Below are positions 1 through 5,752 of a stretch of 5,752 nt of DNA, in pieces. The notes under the pieces are model-generated. The model was not told the origin of the DNA. It did no database searches and saw only the letters and a list, made by a program, of their open reading frames with translations. The translations under genes were made by a program, and so were the position numbers. Positions within the stretch are counted from its first letter, which is position 1; every line of letters starts with the position of its first letter. This stretch comes from Nitrososphaerota archaeon (GTDB lineage Archaea; Thermoproteota; Nitrososphaeria; Nitrososphaerales; UBA57). Location: assembly GCA_002693165.1 (NCBI GenBank), contig NZOP01000010.1, positions 1-5,752 of the forward strand, given 5' to 3'.

Positions 1-529
1 GGATGGGCTTTTGTCCCTCCAACGGCATCGTTGGAGGCACAGCCATACTCTTGAAGGCGGTGAAGCCTTCAGCCACAGCTACCTGAGCTAGATCGGCGAA
101 CTGTTTAGCATTATCCACAGGTGTATCGTAAAATTTCTCCATTTTTCCACCGCCAAGGTGGCAATAGGTTCGGATGTTGTCCCGCACCGGACCACCCCAG
201 AGTTCGTGACATGGCACCCCATGAACTTTCCCGGCAATATCCCAAAGAGCAATGTCGATGGCTGATATGGCCGTGGAACGCACCACACCATCACCGTGCC
301 AGAAATGTTGCCGGTGCATCATCTGCCACAAGTGCTCAATCCGAGAGGGGTCCTCACCGATGATAAGATCTGCGAGATCTTCCACAGCGCCCACAACACT
401 GCGAGTATGCCATTCGAGGGTACCCTCACCCCATCCATAAAGACCAGGTTCATTGGTAAGCACCTTCACGAAAACCCAGTTGCGCATGCGTGCATGACAA
501 ACATGCGTTTCAATGCGTTCGATTTTCAT
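1..529 (-). CDS. Enolase-superfamily (mandelate racemase/galactonate dehydratase-like) enzyme, N-terminal 176 residues, cut by left edge
   Basis: Reading down from ATG 529-527 gives 176 open codons to the window edge. The family is usually about 380-400 residues, so more than half is missing. Residues 1-115 match the capping N-terminal domain of the MR/MLE group: an opening [10 protein letters not shown] strand, [12 protein letters not shown], a [13 protein letters not shown] loop, and [15 protein letters not shown]. The family signature follows at residues 87-113 ([18 protein letters not shown]). Barrel strands begin near residue 120 and reach GFTAFK (Lys160), close to where the superfamily carries its second-strand base. 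The Asp/Glu/Glu metal ligands lie outside the window. These enzymes abstract the proton alpha to a carboxylate, and galactonate-type members dehydrate sugar acids in the cytosol. Membership is confident; substrate is not, and a racemase or other acid-sugar dehydratase is equally possible. Its ATG overlaps the upstream gene's stop codon (ATGA), so it is probably the distal cistron of that operon. Confidence 0.9.
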   Translation of the reverse strand, partial: MKIERIETHVCHARMRNWVFVKVLTNEPGLYGWGEGTLEWHTRSVVGAVEDLADLIIGEDPSRIEHLWQMMHRQHFWHGDGVVRSTAISAIDIALWDIAGKVHGVPCHELWGGPVRDNIRTYCHLGGGKMEKFYDTPVDNAKQFADLAQVAVAEGFTAFKSMAVPPTMPLEGQKPI

Positions 530-1926
530 TTTAATAATTCCTCGACCTGGCTGATGATGGTTTCAATTACAATCTCAAGGCTTCCTGAAGCAACAATGGC
601 TATACTTTCTTGATAAATTCCCTTGTCAAAAATCTTCTTTGGGGGTAGATAGCTTGCGCCCCAGTGACTAGCAATTGCTGAGATTACAAGAGGTGTCCCG
701 GGAAAACGTTCGCGCAGGGCTTTCTGCAGGACACTGTAAGGTTCGCCTTGTATGATAATCCACACAGCACCACCTAGCCGAAATACGATAGCCTCGAGCG
801 GAAAGTTCTCTTCGGACGGCAGTTGTTTTAGTCGATGAAGTAGGCGTCGCTTGCGTTCAGCCATGGCGCCTGCGTCAGGAGTGTCCTTCTGTTCCCACTC
901 GGCCAGTTCGGCTTCAACCTCTTCAATTTTTGGTGTGCCGGGACGAATGGGGAGCGGGATGGATTGGCGGGTGAGTCCCCAGTAGGCATTAGCGGCACTT
1001 GATTCCTCCGGTAATTCATTGTGTTTCCATTCGCCCAGAGCTGTGCCGGATTCGACAGGACCGATATATTCAAAACGGGTGTTAGGAGCAGGCAGTGACT
1101 CAATTGTACTGAGCGCAGCGTAGCCCAACTGTCGGCCGTTTCGGTCTGCCACAGAAGTGTCTCCGACATATCCCTCAATAGGTCCTAGTTCACCGCTGGC
1201 ACCCTGAAGAAAGAGACAGGGGCCACCGGTAGAAGCCTCTATAGTTTCACGCATGGCACCTGGATAATCGGGACTTATGAGGGTGTTATCCCAGGCGAGT
1301 GTAGTAGGGTGACAGGCATAATTGACCAGTGTAGCTAGCAGGGTGCCGTCCTCCGAGTTTGCACGTGCAATGAGCACTGTGTTATCCGCAGGAGTTTCTG
1401 GATCATAGCCACAAGCCCACAATTGATTTTCCTCATCCCAAAAATCACGGTGCGCTGCTAGGCTACACTGGCCTGTGCCGTATACAATGTTGGCAGGCTG
1501 CAGGTTCTTCTTTACATCCCTAACCAACTTGATTGTCTGGACTGCCAAAGATTCAAGGTATGGTCCAATCAAGTCTCCCCCTGGGAAGTGACTTCTCTCA
1601 AGCTCCATCAAACCGGCTGCATGTGTGTGGGAAAAAACAACAATCAACTCTTCGCGCGGGATATCGGCACCCTCGCTTACTGTATCAAGCAGGTTGCTCA
1701 TTTCCTCCCTCCCCATCACACAATGATCGAGGGCGATAATGAATTGTCGCTCGCAGCCTTCCAGCGGTGCTAATAGCACGACGGTAGCCCGGAGCGGTCG
1801 ATGGATGCCCGTGGCTCGAAAATGTTTTGCTGCACCCCACATTCGATGATATATGCCCGATGGTGGTGTAATGTCTCCATAAGCTAAGGCAAATCGGCAT
1901 CGGCTTTGTGGAAAATTAACGTGCAT
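526..1926 (-). CDS. Neutral/alkaline ceramidase-fold protein (putative metal-dependent hydrolase), 466 aa
   Basis: Family marks in order: GDITPPSG (17-24); SHTHAAG (99-105, with His100 and His102 as metal-ligand candidates); NYACHPTTL (202-210, His206); [10 protein letters not shown] (218-227); [12 protein letters not shown] (238-249); QGEPY (393-397, Glu395); SYLPP (425-429, Tyr426). These match the N-terminal domain family of neutral ceramidases, whose zinc is held by two His, a Glu and a Tyr. The catalytic serine of true ceramidases sits in a G-D/N-x-S-P motif. Here the equivalent reads GELGP, so that position is Gly248. There is no signal peptide, whereas classic ceramidases are secreted or membrane-exposed and longer. 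Residues 333-369 are highly charged and probably form a helical hairpin. The start is secure at its outer limit, because an in-frame TGA lies four codons upstream of the ATG. No good Shine-Dalgarno is visible, only a run of A. The gene overlaps the downstream dehydratase-like gene by four bases, suggesting a joint catabolic role. Family is confident; substrate and reaction are unknown. Confidence 0.88.
   Translation of the reverse strand: MHVNFPQSRCRFALAYGDITPPSGIYHRMWGAAKHFRATGIHRPLRATVVLLAPLEGCERQFIIALDHCVMGREEMSNLLDTVSEGADIPREELIVVFSHTHAAGLMELERSHFPGGDLIGPYLESLAVQTIKLVRDVKKNLQPANIVYGTGQCSLAAHRDFWDEENQLWACGYDPETPADNTVLIARANSEDGTLLATLVNYACHPTTLAWDNTLISPDYPGAMRETIEASTGGPCLFLQGASGELGPIEGYVGDTSVADRNGRQLGYAALSTIESLPAPNTRFEYIGPVESGTALGEWKHNELPEESSAANAYWGLTRQSIPLPIRPGTPKIEEVEAELAEWEQKDTPDAGAMAERKRRLLHRLKQLPSEENFPLEAIVFRLGGAVWIIIQGEPYSVLQKALRERFPGTPLVISAIASHWGASYLPPKKIFDKGIYQESIAIVASGSLEIVIETIISQVEELLK
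539..543 (-). promoter_or_regulatory. Shine-Dalgarno GAGGA for the enolase-superfamily gene
   Basis: The minus strand reads GAGGAATTATTAAAATG, which places GAGGA nine bases before the ATG at 529. The site lies inside the last codons of the upstream hydrolase gene. It supports this ATG and fits translational coupling or re-initiation across the ATGA overlap. Confidence 0.6.
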
Positions 1927-1944
1927 CGGTTTTTTTCAGGAGTG

Positions 1945-1972
1945 ATCTATCGAAAACTGTGAAGTGATAGAT
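1945..1972. repeat. 7-base inverted repeat ahead of the hydrolase start codon
   Basis: ATCTATC (1945-1951) and GATAGAT (1966-1972) are exact reverse complements separated by 14 bases. The nearer arm ends 18 bases before the ATG at 1926. The hexamer AGTGAT also occurs directly at 1941-1946 and 1964-1969. The arms could be an operator or a leader hairpin. They are not a terminator on the minus strand, because the following bases (CACTCCTG, then A-rich) lack a U-run. Chance is possible. Confidence 0.3.
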
Positions 1973-2027
1973 AGTGGGTAATAAAATTGAATCAATCTTG
2001 CAAAATATCTATAATTGTTTTTCTAAT

Positions 2028-2033
2028 ATTATA
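2028..2033 (-). promoter_or_regulatory. Candidate -10 box TATAAT for the 526-1926 operon
   Basis: The minus strand reads TATAAT exactly, which would place the start of transcription near 2021 and give a leader of about 95 bases. At 16-18 bases upstream the -35 position (around 2050-2057) reads roughly AGGATA, CAGGAT or ACAGGA, none close to TTGACA, and there is no TGN extension. In sequence this AT-rich a perfect -10 arises easily by chance, so this is only a candidate. Confidence 0.25.
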
Positions 2034-2297
2034 CTAAATGAGATATATGTATCCTGTTATCTTTTATTTATGAATTTGGTTCAAATAGACTTAGAGTCCT
2101 TCGTTAAAAGGCATCATGTTAGACAAGAATCAGGTTTTTAACTGTTGTTTAGCTCTTAATGTTAAATATTACTGACTTGAATACATCACTATTAATTTTT
2201 CTAATACAATAAATTTGACAGAATAAGCTCTAGTAAATTCAAATAAAGATCACTATTTATGCTTATTAACTTTTCAAAAATACTATGCGAGCAATAT

Positions 2298-3740
2298 TTA
2301 AACGTATATTTGTTTAATCATTTCAAGTGTTTTATTAATAACAACTTGTTCCGATTCTGGATGAAAAGCAGCAGGTAGCTGACTAAATTGGAAAACTAAA
2401 TCAGGAACAGCATATTTTGAATCATAATCCCATCCATTTTTTGGAAAATCCTTTTCTCTAGGTAAATAACATCTAAGTCCATTGCTGTATCCTAATACTT
2501 GCGTATGCTTAATAGGAGACTTTAATTTTATGTATAAACCAGTTTCAAAGAATACTTCAGCTGAAATTGCTGCTATAACAAAATCATTGATGCGAATAAC
2601 CTGAACAGGCATATCAAAAGTGGGATTTTCCATTTTAATTGCCTTCATTATATTTTTAGTCCATTTAACATAATGTTTTGCAACAGTAATTTCCCATTGA
2701 GGCGCATTTTGTTTTAGTTTATCATTTAAATTATTCCCCCATTTTTCACTAAGCAGTTTTGCTTTATTAATATCTGGCAATTTTACAAAACGTAATTCTA
2801 AATTTTCTTCCACAGCCTTAATTACAGAAGTTTTATTATCTTCTTTGTGCACCAGAGGAGAAAATAGAATGTTAGGTATTTCGCCTAATTTAGTCCTTTC
2901 GCCATACTCAAGATTTGTTCTTATAGTTGCTGCTATCTTAATAACTTCTCCTGCCAGCATTGCTCCGACACGATTTTTAGTGTCTCTACAATCTTCCTCG
3001 TACCCAATACCTCCTATTGGATTTATATTTCCACCACAAGCTTGTAGAAATACTGCAATCCCCCCATTTGTCATTTCTATTATTCTCCTTGCTTCACCTG
3101 GAAAATCTGAAGATGCTAGTTTTGAACGTGGCCCCATAGTTACGGCATGACAACCATAACTAAAAATCGTTATTAAAGTTTTTCCATCTAAGTCATCTAC
3201 TCTCACAACACCAACTGAAGGGTCAGTTGGTGCATCAGGCACCTCACCTAAAACATCCTCACCTTTACTGTTTCTTTCTCGGCGATAAACTCCTATCGGA
3301 CAATGTCCAAAGCCTGTGCCAATTCTTATTGGTTGTAAGCTTCTTTTTGATTCGATTGATGTTTCCACAGCTTTCTTGAAAAATATTCCCTTATACTCCT
3401 CTTTAAGTCTATTTTGCTCAGGACTATCAGTAAAATATTCAGGGAATGCCGGACAACTGTGTGTATGACTTTCATTAACTAAAATGTGGGGAACTGGGAT
3501 ATTTAAAGATTCACTAATTTCTTGACGTAACTCATCTACAACAGAAACTGGGATCCCGCAAAGATCACAAGTTACTAAAGCAACTGAATCCTTTAGATAA
3601 TTGAAAATAACAATTGTTAAAAACAGATCACTTTCTATTCCCTCTATTGGGTCTGCGAACAACCGTTTTCCGATTTTACCTATTCCAACTGGTGGATTGA
3701 TTTTAGCCCTGGCAACACCAGCCAACAATTTGCCGCTCAT
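2298..3740 (-). CDS. Second neutral/alkaline ceramidase-fold protein (putative metal-dependent hydrolase), 480 aa
   Basis: The same family marks appear as in the 526-1926 product, in a distant paralogue. They are AKINPPVG (12-19), NESHTHSCP (89-97, His92 and His94), SYGCHAVTM (194-202, His198), SSDFPGEARR (210-219), FLQACGGNINP (231-241), ISAEVFFETG (392-401, Glu395) and a GYSNG plus CYLP segment (417-427, Tyr425). Ceramidases carry their nucleophile in G-D/N-x-S-P; here the segment is GNINP, so Asn240 replaces the serine. The putative zinc ligands remain. No signal peptide or membrane segment is visible, so the protein is probably cytosolic. A basic and amphipathic stretch at about 322-370 sits where the paralogue has its charged helical insert. 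It starts with ATG at 3740-3738 (MSGKLLAGVARA); upstream bases give only AGAAAAATA, no clear ribosome site. It lies 137 bases downstream of the oxygenase gene and may be the last cistron of that cluster or have its own promoter. Substrate unknown. Confidence 0.87.
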   Translation of the reverse strand: MSGKLLAGVARAKINPPVGIGKIGKRLFADPIEGIESDLFLTIVIFNYLKDSVALVTCDLCGIPVSVVDELRQEISESLNIPVPHILVNESHTHSCPAFPEYFTDSPEQNRLKEEYKGIFFKKAVETSIESKRSLQPIRIGTGFGHCPIGVYRRERNSKGEDVLGEVPDAPTDPSVGVVRVDDLDGKTLITIFSYGCHAVTMGPRSKLASSDFPGEARRIIEMTNGGIAVFLQACGGNINPIGGIGYEEDCRDTKNRVGAMLAGEVIKIAATIRTNLEYGERTKLGEIPNILFSPLVHKEDNKTSVIKAVEENLELRFVKLPDINKAKLLSEKWGNNLNDKLKQNAPQWEITVAKHYVKWTKNIMKAIKMENPTFDMPVQVIRINDFVIAAISAEVFFETGLYIKLKSPIKHTQVLGYSNGLRCYLPREKDFPKNGWDYDSKYAVPDLVFQFSQLPAAFHPESEQVVINKTLEMIKQIYV

Positions 3741-3765
3741 TATTTTTCTAAAAAAAAGTTAATAT

Positions 3766-3796
3766 TTTATAGAAAACTAGTAAATATGTTTTTCAA
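3766..3796 (-). promoter_or_regulatory. Candidate promoter for the 2298-3740 gene
   Basis: The minus strand has TTGAAA (3796-3791) and TATAAA (3771-3766) separated by 19 bases, longer than the usual 17. It would start transcripts about 20 bases before the ATG at 3740. The 137-base gap after the oxygenase gene leaves room for such a promoter, but matches of this quality are expected by chance in such AT-rich sequence. Confidence 0.25.
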
Positions 3797-3798
3797 TA

Positions 3799-3849
3799 AA
3801 TAATCTTTAAATAATTAAATTCATAATAATCTTTCATACAATTATTTAA
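3799..3849. repeat. Short direct and inverted repeats in the oxygenase-hydrolase spacer
   Basis: AATAATCTTT occurs twice in direct orientation, at 3799-3808 and 3825-3834, a spacing of 26 bases. Interlaced with it, TTAAATAATT (3807-3816) and AATTATTTAA (3840-3849) form a perfect 10-base inverted repeat with a 23-base loop. The arms contain only A and T, so as RNA the stem is weak and a terminator role is doubtful. It might bind a regulator, or be chance in an AT-rich spacer. Confidence 0.3.
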
Positions 3850-3877
3850 TCAGATAAACAGCTTTATACCGTGCAAG

Positions 3878-4711
3878 TCATTGAATTCTATTTTCTCTAG
3901 AATGTTCTTGAAGCTCATATAATGATTTTATTTCATTTTTAAATTTCGGTATGGGAAATGACTCAAAAGAAAATCTAGCTACATTGGGATGTATCCCTCT
4001 GACTAAGCGAATAGATGACTCAGTATTGTTTGTCATATTTGAATAAATTGGATATGCATCACCAGCTCTATAACTCATTATCAAAGTTCTTCGAGAATTT
4101 TTTGATTTATTTTTTGTTGATGAATGTAATGACATGCAATGCATAAATATCGCAGTACCAGCACTAGCCTCTATATATTCAATATCATCCTCATTTACTT
4201 TCTCCATAACCCTTCCTTGAAAAATTCCATTTTTATTGTGATTTTTAATTCCATCAACATGAGATTTTTTTATTATTTGTATACAACCATTTTCTATAGT
4301 TGCATTGTCGAGATAAATCAGAACAGCAAGTGAATCTTGATTTGTTAAGGGATAATAAGTTAAATCTTGGTGCCATTCTACAACAGAACCAACTCTTGGA
4401 GGTTTCATATTTAATTTACTGTAATGAAACATTATATTTTCACCTATAAGTTGTTCTATACAATCTAACAATTTCTTTGATTCAGATAATTTCTTACACA
4501 TAGGATAATTTGAACAAGGCTCATACAATCTACGCACAGAATTATCCTCATCCGGTTCCATTTCCATAATACTTTCCTTTGAACTTTTTTTTGAGTTAAT
4601 AACTGAATTTACTTCATTTATAATATTATCAATAGAAGTTGTTTTTAAAAAATTTCTGTAAACTGTAAATCCGTTAACTTTATATTCTTGAATTTGTTTT
4701 CTATTTAACAT
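3878..4711 (-). CDS. Phytanoyl-CoA dioxygenase (PhyH)-family Fe(II)/2-oxoglutarate oxygenase, 277 aa
   Basis: Members of this family use Fe(II), O2 and 2-oxoglutarate to hydroxylate or otherwise oxidise small molecules in the cytosol; known substrates include phytanoyl-CoA, ectoine and aminophosphonates. The N-terminus has the usual opening (KQIQEYKVNGFTVYRNFL, residues 5-22). The iron-binding facial triad is visible as WHQD (His114, Asp116) and LHSSTKNKS (His196). Arg207 or Arg208 in NSRRTLIMSY is the likely 2-oxoglutarate anchor. YRAGDAYPIY (214-223) is a typical strand after it, and ENGCIQIIKKSH (140-151) is the standard link between triad halves. Length is normal for the family. The start is well supported by AGGAG seven bases upstream of the ATG. 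The gene follows another PhyH-family gene after 67 bases and shares its N-terminal pattern, so the two are distant paralogues and probably cotranscribed. Catalytic residues look intact; the substrate cannot be named. Confidence 0.92.
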   Translation of the reverse strand: MLNRKQIQEYKVNGFTVYRNFLKTTSIDNIINEVNSVINSKKSSKESIMEMEPDEDNSVRRLYEPCSNYPMCKKLSESKKLLDCIEQLIGENIMFHYSKLNMKPPRVGSVVEWHQDLTYYPLTNQDSLAVLIYLDNATIENGCIQIIKKSHVDGIKNHNKNGIFQGRVMEKVNEDDIEYIEASAGTAIFMHCMSLHSSTKNKSKNSRRTLIMSYRAGDAYPIYSNMTNNTESSIRLVRGIHPNVARFSFESFPIPKFKNEIKSLYELQEHSRENRIQ

Positions 4712-4718
4712 TTTTTTG

Positions 4719-4723
4719 CTCCT
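4719..4723 (-). promoter_or_regulatory. Shine-Dalgarno AGGAG for the 277-aa oxygenase
   Basis: The minus strand reads AGGAGCAAAAAAATG, with seven bases between AGGAG and the start at 4711. It is the only strong ribosome site among the AT-rich genes here and fixes the start of this one. Confidence 0.75.
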
Positions 4724-4732
4724 ATAGATTTA

Positions 4733-4769
4733 AATAATAATGCAAATGCTATTTTGAAAAGTTATTATT
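4733..4769. repeat. 8-base inverted repeat in the spacer between the two oxygenase genes
   Basis: AATAATAA (4733-4740) and TTATTATT (4762-4769) are reverse complements with a 21-base loop, in the 67-base gap between the oxygenase genes. The stem is A/T only and no U-run follows at the right place, so it does not look like a strong terminator. It may be chance. Confidence 0.2.
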
Positions 4770-4778
4770 GGAATGTTT

Positions 4779-5752
4779 CTATAAGTTCTCTGGAAGCGTT
4801 CGTTGATTGAATTTGTATTGTGGCCCTTTAAGCTCTGATACGCCAAAACCTAATCCTAAATCACTTTTTCTCAAAATTTGATTTTTTTCTGCCCAGGCCT
4901 TCAATGGTACATTCCTCCAATTATCAGAAAACCAATATTGAGACGATGGACTTTTTTGCGGTTCTTTACCAAGAGGATCAGAAAGATCTCCCATTGCTCC
5001 AAGCAATTGACGACGTATAGGTTTACTATTTACAATCAACTGATTATCCTGTTGAAGAAATGAACTAGGCCTGATCCAACGTGGACAATAACTTACATAT
5101 ATTGCTTTTCGAATACTATTGGAAAGATTTGGAGTAACTCCATGAAGCAAAGTGGGCCTCCATAGCATCACACTCCCTGCAGGAACACGTAATTCAAATA
5201 TGTCTTTCGGATCTATCCAGCTTTCCCATGTAGCTCGTTGCATTTTATCCCACTTAAAACTACCGGGAACAAGAAGAATTGTGCTATGTCCAGATTCAGT
5301 GTGGTCTGATATGTACCAACCAACCTTAAAATCAAGTAATGGCATACGACCATCCAAAGTTGTTCCTGAAAATTCCTCTTCATAATCAAAATGCCACCCA
5401 TGCGACATTATTTTAGCATCACTGTTGTTAGAAATTGGATACTTGTAGTCGAATGTACTATCCCTATTTTGAATGTTCCATCCCATAACATTTACAACCA
5501 AAGGCAATATTTTGGGATGGTCTAATAAATCAAGAAAATTTTTATGACGAGAAATACAATTACGCAACTTAACTCCGTCTCCATAGAATTGTCCATCTAA
5601 GTAAGCAGGGTTTTCATCAAGGTTTTTTAAAATTTCTTCAGCAACTGTATCCATTGCCTTAGATACCTTCAAAATTGATTTTTTATCAAGTACTTTCTTA
5701 ATAATTGTAAAACCATTTACATTTAAATCTTTGATTTGTTTTTTAGTCAAAC
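4779..5752 (-). CDS. Phytanoyl-CoA dioxygenase (PhyH)-family Fe(II)/2-oxoglutarate oxygenase, at least 323 aa, 5' end at right edge
   Basis: The triad is HGWHFDYEEE (His120, Asp122) and LLHGVTPN (His203), counting TTG 5750-5748 as residue 1. Arg214 in NSIRKAIYVSY is the expected 2-oxoglutarate ligand. The segment WRPTLLHGVTPN through YCPRWIRP (197-228) is highly characteristic of bacterial PhyH proteins of about 300 residues. GWYISDHTESGHSTILLVPGSF (144-165) is the usual core link, with no break in the frame. The C-terminal 90 residues (GAMGDLSDP, QYWFSDNW, AWAEK) extend beyond the fold's core and are absent from the 277-aa neighbour. The true start is uncertain. Aligned with that neighbour (M-L-N-R-K-Q-I), the TTG falls on Leu2, and the preceding partial codon ends in GT, so it cannot be ATG. 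Either TTG is the start or the gene begins outside the window. The substrate is unknown; the gene is probably the first visible member of a cluster with the next oxygenase. Confidence 0.9.
   Translation of the reverse strand, partial: LTKKQIKDLNVNGFTIIKKVLDKKSILKVSKAMDTVAEEILKNLDENPAYLDGQFYGDGVKLRNCISRHKNFLDLLDHPKILPLVVNVMGWNIQNRDSTFDYKYPISNNSDAKIMSHGWHFDYEEEFSGTTLDGRMPLLDFKVGWYISDHTESGHSTILLVPGSFKWDKMQRATWESWIDPKDIFELRVPAGSVMLWRPTLLHGVTPNLSNSIRKAIYVSYCPRWIRPSSFLQQDNQLIVNSKPIRRQLLGAMGDLSDPLGKEPQKSPSSQYWFSDNWRNVPLKAWAEKNQILRKSDLGLGFGVSELKGPQYKFNQRTLPENL

Larger units (their letters stand above)
1927..2297. other. AT-rich intergenic region, no gene seen
   Basis: These 371 bases separate the two ceramidase-fold genes. 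Stops are dense in all frames and no tRNA or other RNA gene is recognisable. The region holds a candidate -10 box (2028-2033), an 11-base palindrome ATTGAATCAAT (1986-1996) and a 7-base inverted repeat (1945-1972), all of which would lie upstream of the 526-1926 gene. Two weak, widely spaced 7-base inverted repeats are also present (2103-2109 with 2136-2142, and 2222-2228 with 2261-2267). Neither is followed by a T-run of the sort expected for a terminator of the 2298-3740 gene. Confidence 0.6.

Noticed and set aside
121..613. Overlapping plus-strand open frames
   Set aside because: They are antisense to the enolase-superfamily gene and the end of the hydrolase gene; the minus-strand translation contains the family signature, so these are shadows.
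828..1178. 116-codon minus-strand frame in another phase
   Set aside because: It is embedded in the 526-1926 gene, which is unbroken and carries conserved motifs; the alternative product looks random and lacks a ribosome site.
526..1926. Calling this product a true neutral ceramidase
   Set aside because: The fold markers fit, but the nucleophile motif is GELGP rather than G-D-x-S-P, there is no signal peptide, and the protein is shorter than known ceramidases.
2215..2220. Perfect TTGACA on the plus strand as a -35 box
   Set aside because: About 17 bases downstream there is only TTCAAA or AAATAA, no good -10, and no plus-strand gene follows.
2103..2267. Terminator for the 2298-3740 gene
   Set aside because: The only inverted repeats are 7-base, with 26- and 32-base loops, have weak stems, and are not followed by a T-run on the minus strand.
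1900..2300. Mobile-element or phage attachment boundary at the composition break
   Set aside because: No integrase, transposase, tRNA gene, terminal inverted repeats or duplicated target site could be found around the junction.
2845..3150. 101-codon open frame on the plus strand
   Set aside because: It lies wholly inside the 2298-3740 gene on the other strand, whose product has clear family motifs throughout this part; the plus-strand translation shows no recognisable domain.

Overview
The window is a bacterial (probably metagenomic or environmental) fragment carrying five protein genes, all on the minus strand. Two are cut by the window edges. I see no rRNA, tRNA, CRISPR, transposase or integrase. 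In transcription order, from high to low coordinate, the genes are: a phytanoyl-CoA dioxygenase (PhyH)-family oxygenase that runs off the right edge; a second PhyH-family oxygenase; a protein of the neutral/alkaline ceramidase fold; a 371-base non-coding gap; a second, divergent ceramidase-fold protein; and the N-terminal part of an enolase-superfamily (mandelate racemase / galactonate dehydratase-like) enzyme that runs off the left edge.

The layout falls into two blocks. Positions 1 to about 1930 hold the enolase-superfamily gene and its ceramidase-fold partner. Their start and stop share an ATGA overlap, so they form one operon, and the composition is balanced (two 60-base rows counted by hand gave 47% and 55% GC). 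Positions from about 1930 to 5752 hold the two oxygenases and the other ceramidase-fold gene, separated by 67 and 137 bases. This block is strongly AT-rich (counted rows gave 32% and 22% GC), and its proteins are rich in Lys, Asn and Ile. The switch falls almost exactly at the start codon of the 526-1926 gene.

Expanded PhyH-family, enolase-superfamily and ceramidase-fold genes occur together in organic-matter-degrading marine or sponge-associated lineages such as Poribacteria, Latescibacteria-like groups, Planctomycetes/Verrucomicrobia or SAR202 Chloroflexi. This is background knowledge and only a weak hint; the window does not fix the taxon, and the two blocks may have different origins.

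Functionally, the left block looks like a catabolic pair: a cytosolic metal-dependent hydrolase-fold protein translated together with a sugar-acid dehydratase-like enzyme. The right block pairs two Fe(II)/2-oxoglutarate oxygenases with another cytosolic ceramidase-fold protein. Both ceramidase-fold proteins keep the likely zinc ligands but lack the serine nucleophile of true ceramidases, and neither has a signal peptide. Their substrates are therefore probably not secreted-pathway ceramides. No single feature proves a new system; the recurrence of this modified hydrolase beside different small-molecule enzymes is the most interesting thread.
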